Assembly: GCA_018333075.1 (NCBI GenBank)
Contig: BORH01000016.1
Coordinates: 1-64,000 of the forward strand
Reading direction: 5' to 3'
Source of the DNA: Heyndrickxia sporothermodurans
GTDB lineage: Bacteria > Bacillota > Bacilli > Bacillales > Bacillaceae_C
DNA length: 64,000 nucleotides
Part shown: positions 55,185-64,000 of the stretch, one piece after another
Position numbering within the stretch: position 1 is the stretch's first letter
How the letters are laid out: each line of letters opens with the position of its first letter
The notes under the pieces: generated by a model
What the model was told of the DNA's origin: nothing
Database searches by the model: none
The model's input: only the letters and a program-made list of their open reading frames with translations
Program-made: the position numbers and the translations under genes

Positions 55185-56312
55185 ATGACTGTTCAAGTAA
55201 TGACTTCAGCAGATGTGACAAAAAAAGTATTTAATAAAGAAAAGCTATTTGTATTAGATGTAAGAAATGAAAGTGATTTTAATGATTGGAAAATTGAAGG
55301 TGAACACTTTGAATATCTTAATGTTCCCTATTTTGAATTACTAGATGGTGTAGAGGGAATTTTAGAAAAACTTCCTTCTGATCAAGATATCTTAGTGGTT
55401 TGTGCAAAAGAAGGATCTTCTGTCATGATTGCAGATATGCTCTCTGAAGCAGGATTGACTGTTTCTTATTTAAAGGGAGGCATGAAAGCATGGAGTGAGC
55501 ATTTAGAACCTGTTAAGATTGGAGACTTAAAAGATGGTGGAGAGATTTATCAATTTGTCCGTATCGGAAAAGGTTGTCTATCTTATATGGTCGTTTCTAA
55601 CGGGGAAGCTGCAATCATTGATGCCACTCGTATGACTGATATTTTTCTAAACTTCGCTGATAACAAAGGTGCAAAAATTACACATGTATTTGATACGCAT
55701 CTTCATGCTGACCATATTTCTGGCGGACGTCAAATTGCAGAGAAAACAGGTGCAACGTATTGGCTACCACCAAAAGATGCAACAGAAGTAACATTCACAT
55801 ACCAGCCTTTAGAGGATGGAAATGATGTGACCATTGGTAATACGACAATTAATATTCATGCCTTATATTCACCGGGTCATACCATTGGCTCCACTTCTTT
55901 CGTTGTAGATGAACAATTCTTACTTTCAGGAGATATTTTATTTATCGACTCAATTGGCAGACCAGACCTAGCTGGTATGGCAGAAGATTGGGTTTCAGAT
56001 TTAAGAGAGACTCTTTACAATCGTTATAGAGAATTATCAGATGAGTTAGTCGTTCTCCCAGCACACTTTATGATTATTGATGAGTTAAATGATGATGGTA
56101 CAGTAGCTGAAAAATTAGGAACACTATTTGCCAAAAATCATGGATTAAATATTGAGGATGAAAATGAATTTAGAAAATTGGTAACGGAGAATCTTCCTCC
56201 ACAACCAAATGCATACCAAGAGATTCGTCAAACCAATATGGGGAAAATCAATCCAGATGAAGAAAAACAACGTGAAATGGAAATTGGACCAAACCGTTGT
56301 GCAATAAGATAA
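55185..56312 (+). CDS. rhodanese-persulfide dioxygenase fusion (CstB-like)
   Basis: The 375-aa protein has an N-terminal rhodanese domain (about 8-105; active loop CAKEGSS, end [10 protein letters not shown]) and a metallo-beta-lactamase-type persulfide dioxygenase domain (about 120-340; [44 protein letters not shown]). Such enzymes oxidise persulfides to sulfite or thiosulfate. The domain order differs from staphylococcal CstB, in which the dioxygenase comes first. It sits under a CstR operator. Confidence 0.9.
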   Translation: MTVQVMTSADVTKKVFNKEKLFVLDVRNESDFNDWKIEGEHFEYLNVPYFELLDGVEGILEKLPSDQDILVVCAKEGSSVMIADMLSEAGLTVSYLKGGMKAWSEHLEPVKIGDLKDGGEIYQFVRIGKGCLSYMVVSNGEAAIIDATRMTDIFLNFADNKGAKITHVFDTHLHADHISGGRQIAEKTGATYWLPPKDATEVTFTYQPLEDGNDVTIGNTTINIHALYSPGHTIGSTSFVVDEQFLLSGDILFIDSIGRPDLAGMAEDWVSDLRETLYNRYRELSDELVVLPAHFMIIDELNDDGTVAEKLGTLFAKNHGLNIEDENEFRKLVTENLPPQPNAYQEIRQTNMGKINPDEEKQREMEIGPNRCAIR

Positions 56313-56338
56313 GTAATAACCATGTCAGTAATTTATTT

Positions 56339-56373
56339 CTATAAAAGCCTGTTTAAAACAGGCTTTTTATAGG
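56339..56373 (+). terminator. terminator after the dioxygenase gene
   Basis: Arms aaagcctgttt and aaacaggcttt with a T-run. Confidence 0.8.
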
Positions 56374-56403
56374 AGAAGAAATGAAAAAGGAGATGTTTAG
56401 AAC

Positions 56404-56631
56404 ATGGAAGTAACTAAAGTATTAGATGCAAAAGGACTCGCATGTCCAATGCCAATTGTAAAAACAAAAAAAGCAATGAACGAGCTGGAATCAGGGCAAA
56501 TATTAGAAATTCACACAACGGATAAAGGTGCATTAAATGACCTCCCTGCTTGGGCAAAATCAGGTAGCCATGAGGTTGTTAAACAAGAAGAAGAGAATGA
56601 AATTCTAAAGTTTTGGATCAAGAAGGCCTAA
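56404..56631 (+). CDS. TusA-family sulfur carrier
   Basis: A 75-aa TusA very like the copy at 52359 (most residues identical), with AKGLACPMPIVKTKKAM and Cys14. It starts after GGAGATGTTTAGAAC. It precedes the exporter gene behind a terminator, so its level may depend on read-through. Confidence 0.9.
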   Translation: MEVTKVLDAKGLACPMPIVKTKKAMNELESGQILEIHTTDKGALNDLPAWAKSGSHEVVKQEEENEILKFWIKKA

Positions 56632-56717
56632 GAACAGGACCAATTTATGCTATATAGGTTATATTTTGTTTTTCCCGCCTCATCAATTAATACTTCCAAG
56701 ACAAAGGAGGAATAGGG

Positions 56718-57494
56718 ATGGATCTTAATTTTATTATAACCATTTTTTTGGTCGGTTTTGTGGGATCGTTTATTTCAGGGTTGTTAGGTATTGGTGGTGC
56801 CATAATTAACTATCCAATGCTGTTATATATTCCTGCTGCTTTTGGTGTTGCTCACTTTACTGCACATGAGGTATCGGGCATTACAGCAGTACAAGTGTTT
56901 TTTGCTACTATCGGTGGTGTGTGGGCTTACCGAAAAGGCGGATATTTAAATAAGACATTGATCACTTATATGGGAATCAGTATTCTAATTGGTAGTTTTA
57001 CTGGAGGATTTGGTTCTACTCATTTGTCTGAGAGTAGTGTCAATGTCATTTACGGGATACTAGCTCTTATTGCTGCTATTATGATGTTTATTCCCAAAAG
57101 AGGGATAGACGATGTTCGGTTGGATGAAGTTAAGTTTAATAAATGGTTAGCTGCTCTTCTTGCTCTAATAGTAGGTCTTGCTGCAGGAATTGTAGGAGCC
57201 GGTGGTGCGTTTTTATTAGTTCCAATTATGTTGGTGGTTCTTAAAATACCTACAAGAATGACCATTGCTACATCTTTAGCCATTACTTTTATTTCATCCA
57301 TAGGCACTGTGATTGGAAAGATTACAACCGGTCAAGTAGAATACTGGCCAGCGTTTATCATGATTGTAGCTAGTCTTATTGCAGCACCCCTTGGCGCAAA
57401 ATCGGGTAAAAAAATGAACACTAAAATTCTCCAAATTATCTTGGCAATATTAATCTTCGCAACTGCTATTAAAATTTGGATGGATATACTCTAA
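56718..57494 (+). CDS. TauE/SafE-type sulfite or organosulfur exporter
   Basis: ATG follows AAAGGAGGAATAGGG. The 258-aa protein has about eight membrane helices in two repeats, each with the TSUP motif: [17 protein letters not shown] and [16 protein letters not shown]. Members export sulfite, thiosulfate or sulfonates. It ends the island and may clear the sulfite made by the dioxygenase. Confidence 0.88.
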   Translation: MDLNFIITIFLVGFVGSFISGLLGIGGAIINYPMLLYIPAAFGVAHFTAHEVSGITAVQVFFATIGGVWAYRKGGYLNKTLITYMGISILIGSFTGGFGSTHLSESSVNVIYGILALIAAIMMFIPKRGIDDVRLDEVKFNKWLAALLALIVGLAAGIVGAGGAFLLVPIMLVVLKIPTRMTIATSLAITFISSIGTVIGKITTGQVEYWPAFIMIVASLIAAPLGAKSGKKMNTKILQIILAILIFATAIKIWMDIL

Positions 57495-57506
57495 TTATTA
57501 TACGGA

Positions 57507-57538
57507 GAGGGCCAATCATTTATTGATTGGTTTTTTTG
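57507..57538 (+). terminator. terminator of the sulfur island
   Basis: Arms ccaatca and tgattgg with a run of seven Ts. Confidence 0.8.
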
Positions 57539-57793
57539 TTGGGTACAAATCAAGATATGTCTATTACAAAAAGATATGTAAACTTATGGGGACCTGATAT
57601 TAAAAGAAAACATGCTGAATTTGGTGCAATAAAATCATAGAGAAATAATTCAATTTCCAGAAGATAAACGATAACAAATTCGCTATAGATTTTATTAGGT
57701 AAATGCAAAGAAAGCTTTAGTAGAATGCACTAATTGACTACCAAAGCACCCACAAAAAGAAGCTCCTCATATATGAGAAGCTTCCATAACAAA
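57539..57793. other. convergent spacer with terminator
   Basis: A hairpin at 57754-57787 (gaagctcc...gagaagcttc) can end the minus-strand efflux gene. No gene seen. Confidence 0.5.
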
Positions 57794-60700
57794 CTATACA
57801 CTTTGTGTTGACTCAGATTTTACTTTATTCCGTTGTTTTTTCGATGTCCTAAAATAAAGCAGTTCATAAAATACAGGAACGATAAATAATGTTAAGACAG
57901 TTGCAACAGCAAGTCCGCCAATAACGACAACAGCTAACCCTTTTGAAACGAGGCTGCCAGCTTCTGCGTGTGTAAACAACAGCGGCAGCATAGCACAAAT
58001 GGTTGCGACGGCAGTCATAAGAATAGGGCGTGTTCTTGTCGCTGCTGCTTCCACAATGGCTTCCCGTATGGACATATGTTCCTCATTTTGTATTATTTTA
58101 TCAATTAACACGATGGCATTCGTTACTACAATACCAATCAACATTAATGCACCTAGAAGGGCAGTCGGATCAACGGAAACTCTAGAAACAATCAGCCCAA
58201 GAATAGCGCCGATGGATGCAAGTGGTAATGTCATGAGAATGGCAACAGGTGTCCTGAGTGTTTTAAACGTAATAACCATAATCAAATAAACTAAACCAAT
58301 GGAAATAACCATAACTAGCCCTAAATCTGCAAAATCACTAGCTTGCTGAGCAACTGCCCCGCCCTTAACAAGCGTAACATTCTTATGCAGTTTCAGCTTA
58401 TCAAGTTTCTTATCTATATCCGCTGAAATAACGGAAAGCTTTTCAGGATTTACATCTGCACTAATGCGAATATATTCCTTTCCATTTTTATGAAGTACTG
58501 TACTGCTTTGTGTTACTTTCTCAATTTTAGCAATCGAAGAAAGGGGAACCATTCCTGTTTGGGTTGCGATTTGTATTTTATCCAAATCTTTTTTAGTAGC
58601 CGGATCGAGATCGGTGTCCATCACAATGGAAGTATCCTTTCTGTCTAGGGTCATATTGCCGATTGGTGTTTTGTTTAATAATCCATTTAATTGCATGGCA
58701 ATTTGACCTGTGTTAGCCTTTGTCGGATCCACAATAAATTGATAGACGGGCTTCTTCTCTTCTGCATTGGAAGCGACTTTTTTAACACCCTTCGTCCCAG
58801 CAACAACCTTCATTATATCATCGGAAGCATCTAACAGTATTTCACGGTCTGATCCTTCCAAATCATAAGTGATTGCCGTTTGATTTGAACCCATGAAGGA
58901 CGCTGTAGATGCTTGAATATCCGCATTTGGATATTCTTTTTTCAGTGCGTTCACATCTTTCATAAAATGATCAGCATTGGCATTATCCTTCATGATGACC
59001 GTAAATGTTGTTTGGGTAGGATTGGATACCTGACCCCATTTTGCCTGTTCTTCACTATTACCCTGCTGTGTTATGATGGATTGATATCCGTTTAACTTTA
59101 ACAATTTCTTTTCAAAAGCGAGTCCGTTGGTTTGCACTTTTGTAACCGGTGTATCGCTTGGATAAGTCATGGTAACAGACACCATCGTTGTATCATCTGC
59201 ACTAACGGAACCTTTAGGAAGCATCGTATAAAGGGTAATGGAGCCTACAAACATAATAAAAGCAAAGAGAACTGGTACCCATTTATGATTAAGATTCCAT
59301 TTTAAAATATTCATATAACGCTTAGGTTCTTTATGTTCCGGTAGCTTCGCCTTTTTTAATAGACCAAATGACATTAAGGGAACAACCGTTAAAGCAACGA
59401 TCAAAGATGCCAAAAGGGAATAAGTAACCGTTAAGGCGAACGGCAGTAAGAAAGCCTTTAATGAGCTTTGAATGAGACCCATCGGCAAAAACACAGCTAT
59501 CGTTGTAAGAGTAGAGGACGTAATTGCCTTCCCTACTTCACCTGTTGCTTGGATAATCGTTTCTTTAGAAAAACCTTCTTTCTGAGTCTTTCGGAAAATA
59601 TTCTCGACAACTACGATACTATCATCCACTAACCGTCCAACCGCTACTGCTACTCCTCCCAATGTCAGGATATTGAGCGTAATGCCAGATTGCCAAAGCA
59701 ATATCAAGGTCAGACCTAGCGAAAGTGGAATGGATACAACGGTGATCAAGGTGGAACGAATATTCCTTAAGAATAAAACGATAACGATTGTCGCAAATAA
59801 AGCTCCCAATAATACCTCTCTTAACATACTATTTACAGAGTCAACCACCATCTTTGAGCTCGAGAACAATATTTCTACATGTTCACCTGTGCCCGATTTA
59901 TTAATATCCTCTACAACCTTTTGAATATCTTTCCCAACCGTTACTGCACTAGCATTGCTTTCTTTAGTGATCGAAATAACCATTACATCTTTTCCATTGA
60001 CATGGGTGATTCCTTCTTGACCACTCTTTCTTTGAATATCAGCCACATCTTTTAAATGTACCACTGGTGCATTTGGCTCTAGAGAAGGAAGAACAAGGTT
60101 TCCTAGTTCTTTTATACTTGTAATCTCTCCGACTACTTTAAGGTTACTCATTTGCCCGTCAATGCTCTTATCACCTAAAGATACAGAAAGATTTTGACCT
60201 TGTAATAAATTCATGACAGAATTGATAGATTGCTGGTTAGCAGCTAATTTTTTTACATTCAATTTCACTTCCACTAGAGGATTATCTTTGCCATAGAGTT
60301 GGACATTGCCCACTCCTTTAATACTCTCGAACTTAGGCAAAATCTCTTTCTCTAGTTTTTCAAGATTCGCTTCCTTAGAGCCTTTATCAATGGCAATAGA
60401 AAGTTGTGCTACTGGAATCATCGAGGTATCGTACTGAATGATATTTGGTTTGGAAACAGTATCCGGTAACTTCAAATTATTAATAGCATCTTCTACTTGT
60501 TTTTTTGCTTCCTTCATATTTGTTTTGGAATCAAAGGATATGTTCACCTGCGAATAACCATCGCCTGTAGTAGATAACACATCCGTTTTGCCTTTTACGG
60601 TTGCTACTGCATTTTCAATTGGCTCCGTAACCCCTTGCGTCATTGTTTGCGAATTATAACCTTGCCCTATCGTCGCAACGGTTACTTGGGGATTATCAGC

Positions 60701-60820
60701 TTCCGGCATTAATTCCATCGGTAAAATAAAATAACTTCCAATCCCGAGTCCCAACGTTAAAACGGTCATTACAATTAAGGCAGCCTTATTTCGAAAGGCC
60801 CACTTCGTTAAAGACTTCAT
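57794..60820 (-). CDS. RND-family (AcrB/SwrC-like) efflux transporter
   Basis: I chose ATG at 60818-60820 behind GGGAGG; the frame is open seven codons further. The 1008-aa protein has the RND plan: two halves, each with one helix, a large outer loop and five more helices. TM4 carries GGVAVAVGRLVDDSIVVVEN with the proton-relay Asp pair, preceded by LGLTLILLW. The second half has ASIGAILGLIVSRVSVDPTA and LIGIVVTNAIVLIDKI. Exports lipophilic toxins or surfactin-like lipopeptides in Bacillus. No adaptor protein is adjacent. Confidence 0.9.
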   Translation of the reverse strand: MKSLTKWAFRNKAALIVMTVLTLGLGIGSYFILPMELMPEADNPQVTVATIGQGYNSQTMTQGVTEPIENAVATVKGKTDVLSTTGDGYSQVNISFDSKTNMKEAKKQVEDAINNLKLPDTVSKPNIIQYDTSMIPVAQLSIAIDKGSKEANLEKLEKEILPKFESIKGVGNVQLYGKDNPLVEVKLNVKKLAANQQSINSVMNLLQGQNLSVSLGDKSIDGQMSNLKVVGEITSIKELGNLVLPSLEPNAPVVHLKDVADIQRKSGQEGITHVNGKDVMVISITKESNASAVTVGKDIQKVVEDINKSGTGEHVEILFSSSKMVVDSVNSMLREVLLGALFATIVIVLFLRNIRSTLITVVSIPLSLGLTLILLWQSGITLNILTLGGVAVAVGRLVDDSIVVVENIFRKTQKEGFSKETIIQATGEVGKAITSSTLTTIAVFLPMGLIQSSLKAFLLPFALTVTYSLLASLIVALTVVPLMSFGLLKKAKLPEHKEPKRYMNILKWNLNHKWVPVLFAFIMFVGSITLYTMLPKGSVSADDTTMVSVTMTYPSDTPVTKVQTNGLAFEKKLLKLNGYQSIITQQGNSEEQAKWGQVSNPTQTTFTVIMKDNANADHFMKDVNALKKEYPNADIQASTASFMGSNQTAITYDLEGSDREILLDASDDIMKVVAGTKGVKKVASNAEEKKPVYQFIVDPTKANTGQIAMQLNGLLNKTPIGNMTLDRKDTSIVMDTDLDPATKKDLDKIQIATQTGMVPLSSIAKIEKVTQSSTVLHKNGKEYIRISADVNPEKLSVISADIDKKLDKLKLHKNVTLVKGGAVAQQASDFADLGLVMVISIGLVYLIMVITFKTLRTPVAILMTLPLASIGAILGLIVSRVSVDPTALLGALMLIGIVVTNAIVLIDKIIQNEEHMSIREAIVEAAATRTRPILMTAVATICAMLPLLFTHAEAGSLVSKGLAVVVIGGLAVATVLTLFIVPVFYELLYFRTSKKQRNKVKSESTQSV

Positions 60821-61521
60821 AAAATCTACATAACCTCCCACTTTTCTCCTTTTTTAAATCCAATAAATTAGCAATAATTTCCTTCCTTGCATAATCGAGT
60901 ATACCATCGTTCCTAAATCGTTAAATCCTATCATAGGATTATTTTCATCTAAGACTTGAGACGGATGACTTAGGATGTAGTTATATGAATGTCTTGTTTT
61001 TTTCGTCGCACAAAATTCAGTATACGAATAAGTTCAAATTTGAAATTGAAGGTTGTAAAATAACGGATCAGTTGTTTGCGATATCTTATAAGAGTGGACT
61101 CATGTTTACGCTTTACGACTAGTGTAATACGTTATGAAAACGAATTCTCAAATTCCTTGATGATTAAAATAATACACTTTAGGGAAAAAAACAGTCATTT
61201 TAGTAGGAATATTTGAAAGTCTGAACGAATTGTAAAGGTACGAAAAGGAGAATATGATACATACATGTACAGGGTAAAAGTAGAAGTGAAAAAGGTATAG
61301 ATTCGAATGTAGGGTAACGGTTTTTAAACTTTGCAGTTTAGTTACGTTTGAATATGGAATTTTCGTTTAGGGTAACTATTAAATAGTAGGCTCACAAACT
61401 TGTTCATTACTGACAATGGATAACGGGGAGGGGGCAATGCCGTTTTGGTCATCACCATTAAGGGGTGAGACATAACAGCATTGAAAAATCTACCAGATTT
61501 TAAGAAGGATGCACTTATTAT
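60821..61521. other. long spacer upstream of the efflux gene
   Basis: About 700 bases without a recognisable gene. It should hold divergent promoters. No regulator gene or strong palindrome is visible. Confidence 0.45.
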
Positions 61522-61644
61522 TTGAACAAATCTAAGTGGAAAAGGATTAATAGTATGATTAGAATCCAGAAGAAATACTTGAAGAAATCAAATATCAACT
61601 TGATAAACAGTTATTGGAGTAACAATAAAGAAGGGGAATTTTTA

Positions 61645-62529
61645 GTGAATCAAATACAGGTAACTTATAAATTTAACATTGATCAAATTGCTGGAAAACA
61701 TGATACACATAATATTTGTATTGACTACGATGGAAATCTGATTTTGCTTGCCACTACTAAAATAGGGAAAAACTATTATTATAAGATTTTTCATGTTACT
61801 GAATGGGGGGTTCATACAATAATAATTCCTCCTTCACAGGAATCTTTTTACTATGTTCAGCCATTAGGTAACAATTGGTTACTAGTAAATGCTCGTACAG
61901 ATAATGAGGAATCACATAATGCATTTGTTTACGATGAAAATCAAAATATATTGTCATCCTTTCATATGGGTGATGGAATAGAAGATGTTCAAACTACAAA
62001 GAATGGTGAAATTTGGACAAGTTACTTTGATGAAGGAGTATTTGGGAATTCTATTGGGGCAAGTGGTTTACTTTGCTTTGATAAAAATGGTGCAGTAATT
62101 TTTGACTTTACAAAATTTGCCCAAACACCAAATAATAATGACATTCCATTCATTGAAGACTGTTATGCTTTGAATGTTTTTTCAAATGAAACTGTATATT
62201 TGTATTACTATTCGGATTTTCCTTTGCTAGCATTACATAATAAAACAAATTATGAGTTGTTAAATAACGATCTGTTCAAAAAATATCCGATTGTAGGAAG
62301 CAAAGCCTTTTCAATTTGGAAAGATTCTATCCTTTTTGGGCATGGCTATAACAATGGAAATCAACTTCATCTCTATTCAATTAAGAATAAGACACTCCAA
62401 AGCTATATTCCAGTAAATGAAGAGAACGCCATAATTAATTATGATTATGCTATAGGACGGAAGCAAAGGTTATTTTTAATTTATAACAATTCAGTGTATC
62501 ATCTTAATATTAAAGACATGCTAGAATAG
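61645..62529 (+). CDS. beta-propeller-like protein of unknown function
   Basis: I prefer GTG at 61645, 9 bases after GAAGGGGAA; the frame is open back to 61522. The 294-aa product lacks a signal peptide and shows repeated beta segments with Gly/Asp turns (ICIDYDGNLILLATT, AFVYDENQNILSSF, LLCFDKNGAVIFDF, LHLYSIKNKTLQSY), consistent with a propeller. No catalytic motif is seen. Its own promoter region lies upstream. Family unknown. Confidence 0.6.
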   Translation: MNQIQVTYKFNIDQIAGKHDTHNICIDYDGNLILLATTKIGKNYYYKIFHVTEWGVHTIIIPPSQESFYYVQPLGNNWLLVNARTDNEESHNAFVYDENQNILSSFHMGDGIEDVQTTKNGEIWTSYFDEGVFGNSIGASGLLCFDKNGAVIFDFTKFAQTPNNNDIPFIEDCYALNVFSNETVYLYYYSDFPLLALHNKTNYELLNNDLFKKYPIVGSKAFSIWKDSILFGHGYNNGNQLHLYSIKNKTLQSYIPVNEENAIINYDYAIGRKQRLFLIYNNSVYHLNIKDMLE

Positions 62530-62794
62530 TTTCTATAGTACTTTAATTTAATCATCAAATGGTGATCATGAAGTATAGCTATTAGAGCAACAAGTCCAAT
62601 AGATTAATAAATTTGATAAAGATATGAATGAAAACCTAGATGAAATAAAAAACAAATAAATGAGGGAATAGGGGATTGGCTGTATGGCTACTACTCCCTA
62701 TTCAAATTTAAAAATTGCGCTGGGGATATGCCGAGGTAATTGAAACTAAAAGAGACGTAGTAATAGCTATGATTTAGTTGGGAATCTTGGAGGT
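62530..62794. other. decayed spacer
   Basis: Short broken frames only; no gene recognised. Confidence 0.4.
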
Positions 62795-62983
62795 ATGTCA
62801 GGAATAGGTAAGAAAAACAAAAAGGGAGAGTACCATATTATTAACTACAAATTCTCAGAAGCTGAAGAGGTAAAAGTAATAATATTCGACATGAAAAAAT
62901 TTTTAGATGCGAAAAAGAATGCAACAGCTTTAACTAACAATATTGTTGAGAAAGAACCAGTAAATGGAGTAATTGAATTATAA
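62795..62983 (+). CDS. 62-aa protein (uncertain)
   Basis: A frame from ATG directly after TTGGAGGT encodes MSGIGKKNKKGEYHIINYKF and ends VNGVIEL, soluble and charged. The ribosome site touches the start, which is unusual; the frame may be the end of a truncated gene. Confidence 0.3.
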   Translation: MSGIGKKNKKGEYHIINYKFSEAEEVKVIIFDMKKFLDAKKNATALTNNIVEKEPVNGVIEL

Positions 62984-63083
62984 AAAATAGACAGATGACC
63001 TAATAGAGTCACGATAAAAACATACAGTTTTATTTATTTCTTCCATATTATTGAATGTTGAAAGGTACGAGTTGTGTAGAGAT

Positions 63084-63140
63084 AATAAAGTTGTTTAATT
63101 TACAATAAAGTCATTTAAAAAATAATAAAGTTGTTTAAAA
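63084..63140 (+). repeat. three direct repeats of a 15-bp motif
   Basis: aataaagttgtttaa occurs at about 63088 and 63124, and as aataaagtcatttaa at about 63105. Spacing is close to two helical turns. They could be operator sites for a nearby regulator. Confidence 0.5.
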
Positions 63141-63288
63141 ATCCTTCTTTCACTACCGGGAGGATAGTTTAACAAAAAGGATTATTATTTATGGTAAAAT
63201 TAACTAGCAAGTGAATAATTGGATAAGAATATTGGGTCAAAAAAGTCTAGTCTTAGGAATAAATAATAACTACATTTGGAGGAAAAGG

Positions 63289-63489
63289 ATGGTTAAATCT
63301 CTAAAAGTTCAATTTATTTTATCGATTTTAGTTGCTATTGCCTTTATTTATAATTCTTTTAATTACACTGAGTTTTCTGGTGAGGGAGAATTCTATGTCC
63401 CCCGATTATTACTTTACATTGCTATGATTTTTTCTGTGTATAATGCGGGAATACTTACACAAAAATTTATTCAATCAAAGAAAAAGTAA
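63289..63489 (+). CDS. small two-helix membrane protein
   Basis: ATG at 63289 follows TTGGAGGAAAAGG. The 66-aa product has two hydrophobic helices (FILSILVAIAFIYNSF and LLLYIAMIFSVYNAGILTQ) and a basic tail (FIQSKKK). It precedes an XRE regulator and may be its partner. Confidence 0.6.
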   Translation: MVKSLKVQFILSILVAIAFIYNSFNYTEFSGEGEFYVPRLLLYIAMIFSVYNAGILTQKFIQSKKK

Positions 63490-63602
63490 TCCTATTAAAG
63501 TAACGGTGCAGGTTAGTACAATAAAGAAAAATGGTAAGCCAAATAAGATAAATGAAGTGTAAAATATTTTTGACACCTTATTTATCTTATTTTATAATCG
63601 AG

Positions 63603-63622
63603 GTGTAAAGAACGTTTTACAC
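63603..63622 (+). promoter_or_regulatory. palindromic operator candidate
   Basis: gtgtaaagaacgttttacac is a palindrome with 8-bp arms, 28 bases ahead of an XRE-type regulator. A second half-site, gtgtaaaata, lies at about 63558. Likely autoregulatory. Confidence 0.55.
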
Positions 63623-63649
63623 TTTACGAAATCTAAAGGTGGCTCAGTG

Positions 63650-63862
63650 ATGGAAAATAGAATTAAGGAATACAGAGAAAAGAAAGGTTTTTCACAAGGG
63701 AAATTAGGAGATTTATGTAATGTGACAAGGCAAACAATCAATGCCATTGAAAATAATAAATATGACCCAAGTTTAGAATTGGCATTTAATTTATCTTATT
63801 TTTTAGGTCTTCCTATCGAAGAGTTATTTATTTTTAATTATGAAAGGAATGAGAAGAAATGA
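63650..63862 (+). CDS. XRE-family regulator (YozG-like size)
   Basis: ATG at 63650 follows AAAGGTGGCTCAGTG. The 70-aa product is a single Cro/C1 HTH: REKKGFSQGKLGDLCNVTRQ TINAIENNKYDPSLELA (in two parts), FLGLPIEELFIF. It overlaps the next gene by ATGA, so the pair is co-translated. Such short XRE proteins often pair with a small membrane protein. Confidence 0.85.
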   Translation: MENRIKEYREKKGFSQGKLGDLCNVTRQTINAIENNKYDPSLELAFNLSYFLGLPIEELFIFNYERNEKK

Positions 63863-64000
63863 CAACTGTAAAAAAAGTTAGTTTAATCTGTTCCTTAGTG
63901 CTTATTACTGCAATTGGTGGCTATGGGATATATGAATGGATTACAAAAGAAATAATTAATGCTTCCACACTCTTCTTTTTATTTTTAGGTATTGGTTTCT
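63859..64000 (+). CDS. small membrane protein, cut by the window end
   Basis: ATG overlaps the XRE stop (ATGA). The visible 47 residues begin MTTVKKVSLICSLVLITAIG and contain two hydrophobic helices. The gene runs past base 64000. Likely the membrane partner of the XRE protein. Confidence 0.6.
   Translation, partial: MTTVKKVSLICSLVLITAIGGYGIYEWITKEIINASTLFFLFLGIGF

Noticed and set aside
63084-63140. Replication-origin iterons
   Set aside because: Three repeats only, no initiator gene adjacent; operator role is more economical.

Overview
The window is low-GC Firmicute chromosome, most likely Bacillaceae (Bacillus or a close relative). It opens with the 3' end of a 23S rRNA gene, a 5S gene and 15 tRNAs in the order Asn-Ser-Glu-Val-fMet-Asp-Phe-Thr-Tyr-Trp-His-Gln-Gly-Cys-Leu, which I recall as the Bacillus subtilis trnD-type order. 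GGAGG ribosome sites, frequent TTG/GTG starts, VanZ, DUF4238, CstR and YiaA-like genes fit the same group.

Region 1 (about 1.7-20.3 kb) is a decayed insertion hotspot behind the tRNA array. It holds a lone TnpB nuclease gene, a frameshifted IS3-family element, an apparently intact AlwI-like type II restriction-modification system (two D12-class adenine methyltransferases, one with a fused HTH, plus the endonuclease), a DUF4238 gene with two in-frame stops, a degraded 3' piece of a tRNA-Leu gene (possible att scar), two ISL3 remnants, a prophage lysis remnant (holin, GH25-LysM endolysin), a secreted C39-like peptidase, and fragments of HEAT-repeat and ABC transporter genes. Diverged 220-bp direct repeats (1722-1948 and 20095-20311) bracket the whole zone.

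Region 2 (20.3-31.3 kb): a minus-strand three-gene operon (amino acid permease, VanX-like dipeptidase, DmpA-type aminopeptidase), plasmid-like RHH and MerR/DUF3967 genes, short terminal-inverted-repeat (MITE-like) elements, two near-identical secreted proteins flanking a VanZ-like gene, XRE-regulated membrane genes and a 5'-truncated C39-like gene.

Region 3 (31.7-50.9 kb) is mostly core-like: Dus tRNA-dihydrouridine synthase with a partial duplicate of its own 3' end, YiaA-like protein, triple NlpC/P60 protein, hydrolase, GNAT, a c-di-GMP-I riboswitch with terminator ahead of a STAS-like/GNAT/chemoreceptor operon, a group II PLP decarboxylase, DUF4317, a LURP-one-like protein, MscS channel and RNase J.

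Region 4 (51.0-57.5 kb) is a reactive-sulfur (persulfide) island: DUF302, a Cys-less rhodanese-like membrane protein, CstR, TusA-like carriers, DsrE-like proteins, rhodaneses, a rhodanese-persulfide dioxygenase fusion and a TauE exporter. Five CstR-type palindromes sit ahead of its transcription units. A glutaredoxin-like gene here carries an in-frame TGA directly before its CPYC motif. An RND efflux pump (57.8-60.8 kb) and small hypothetical and XRE genes finish the window; the last gene is cut by the window end.
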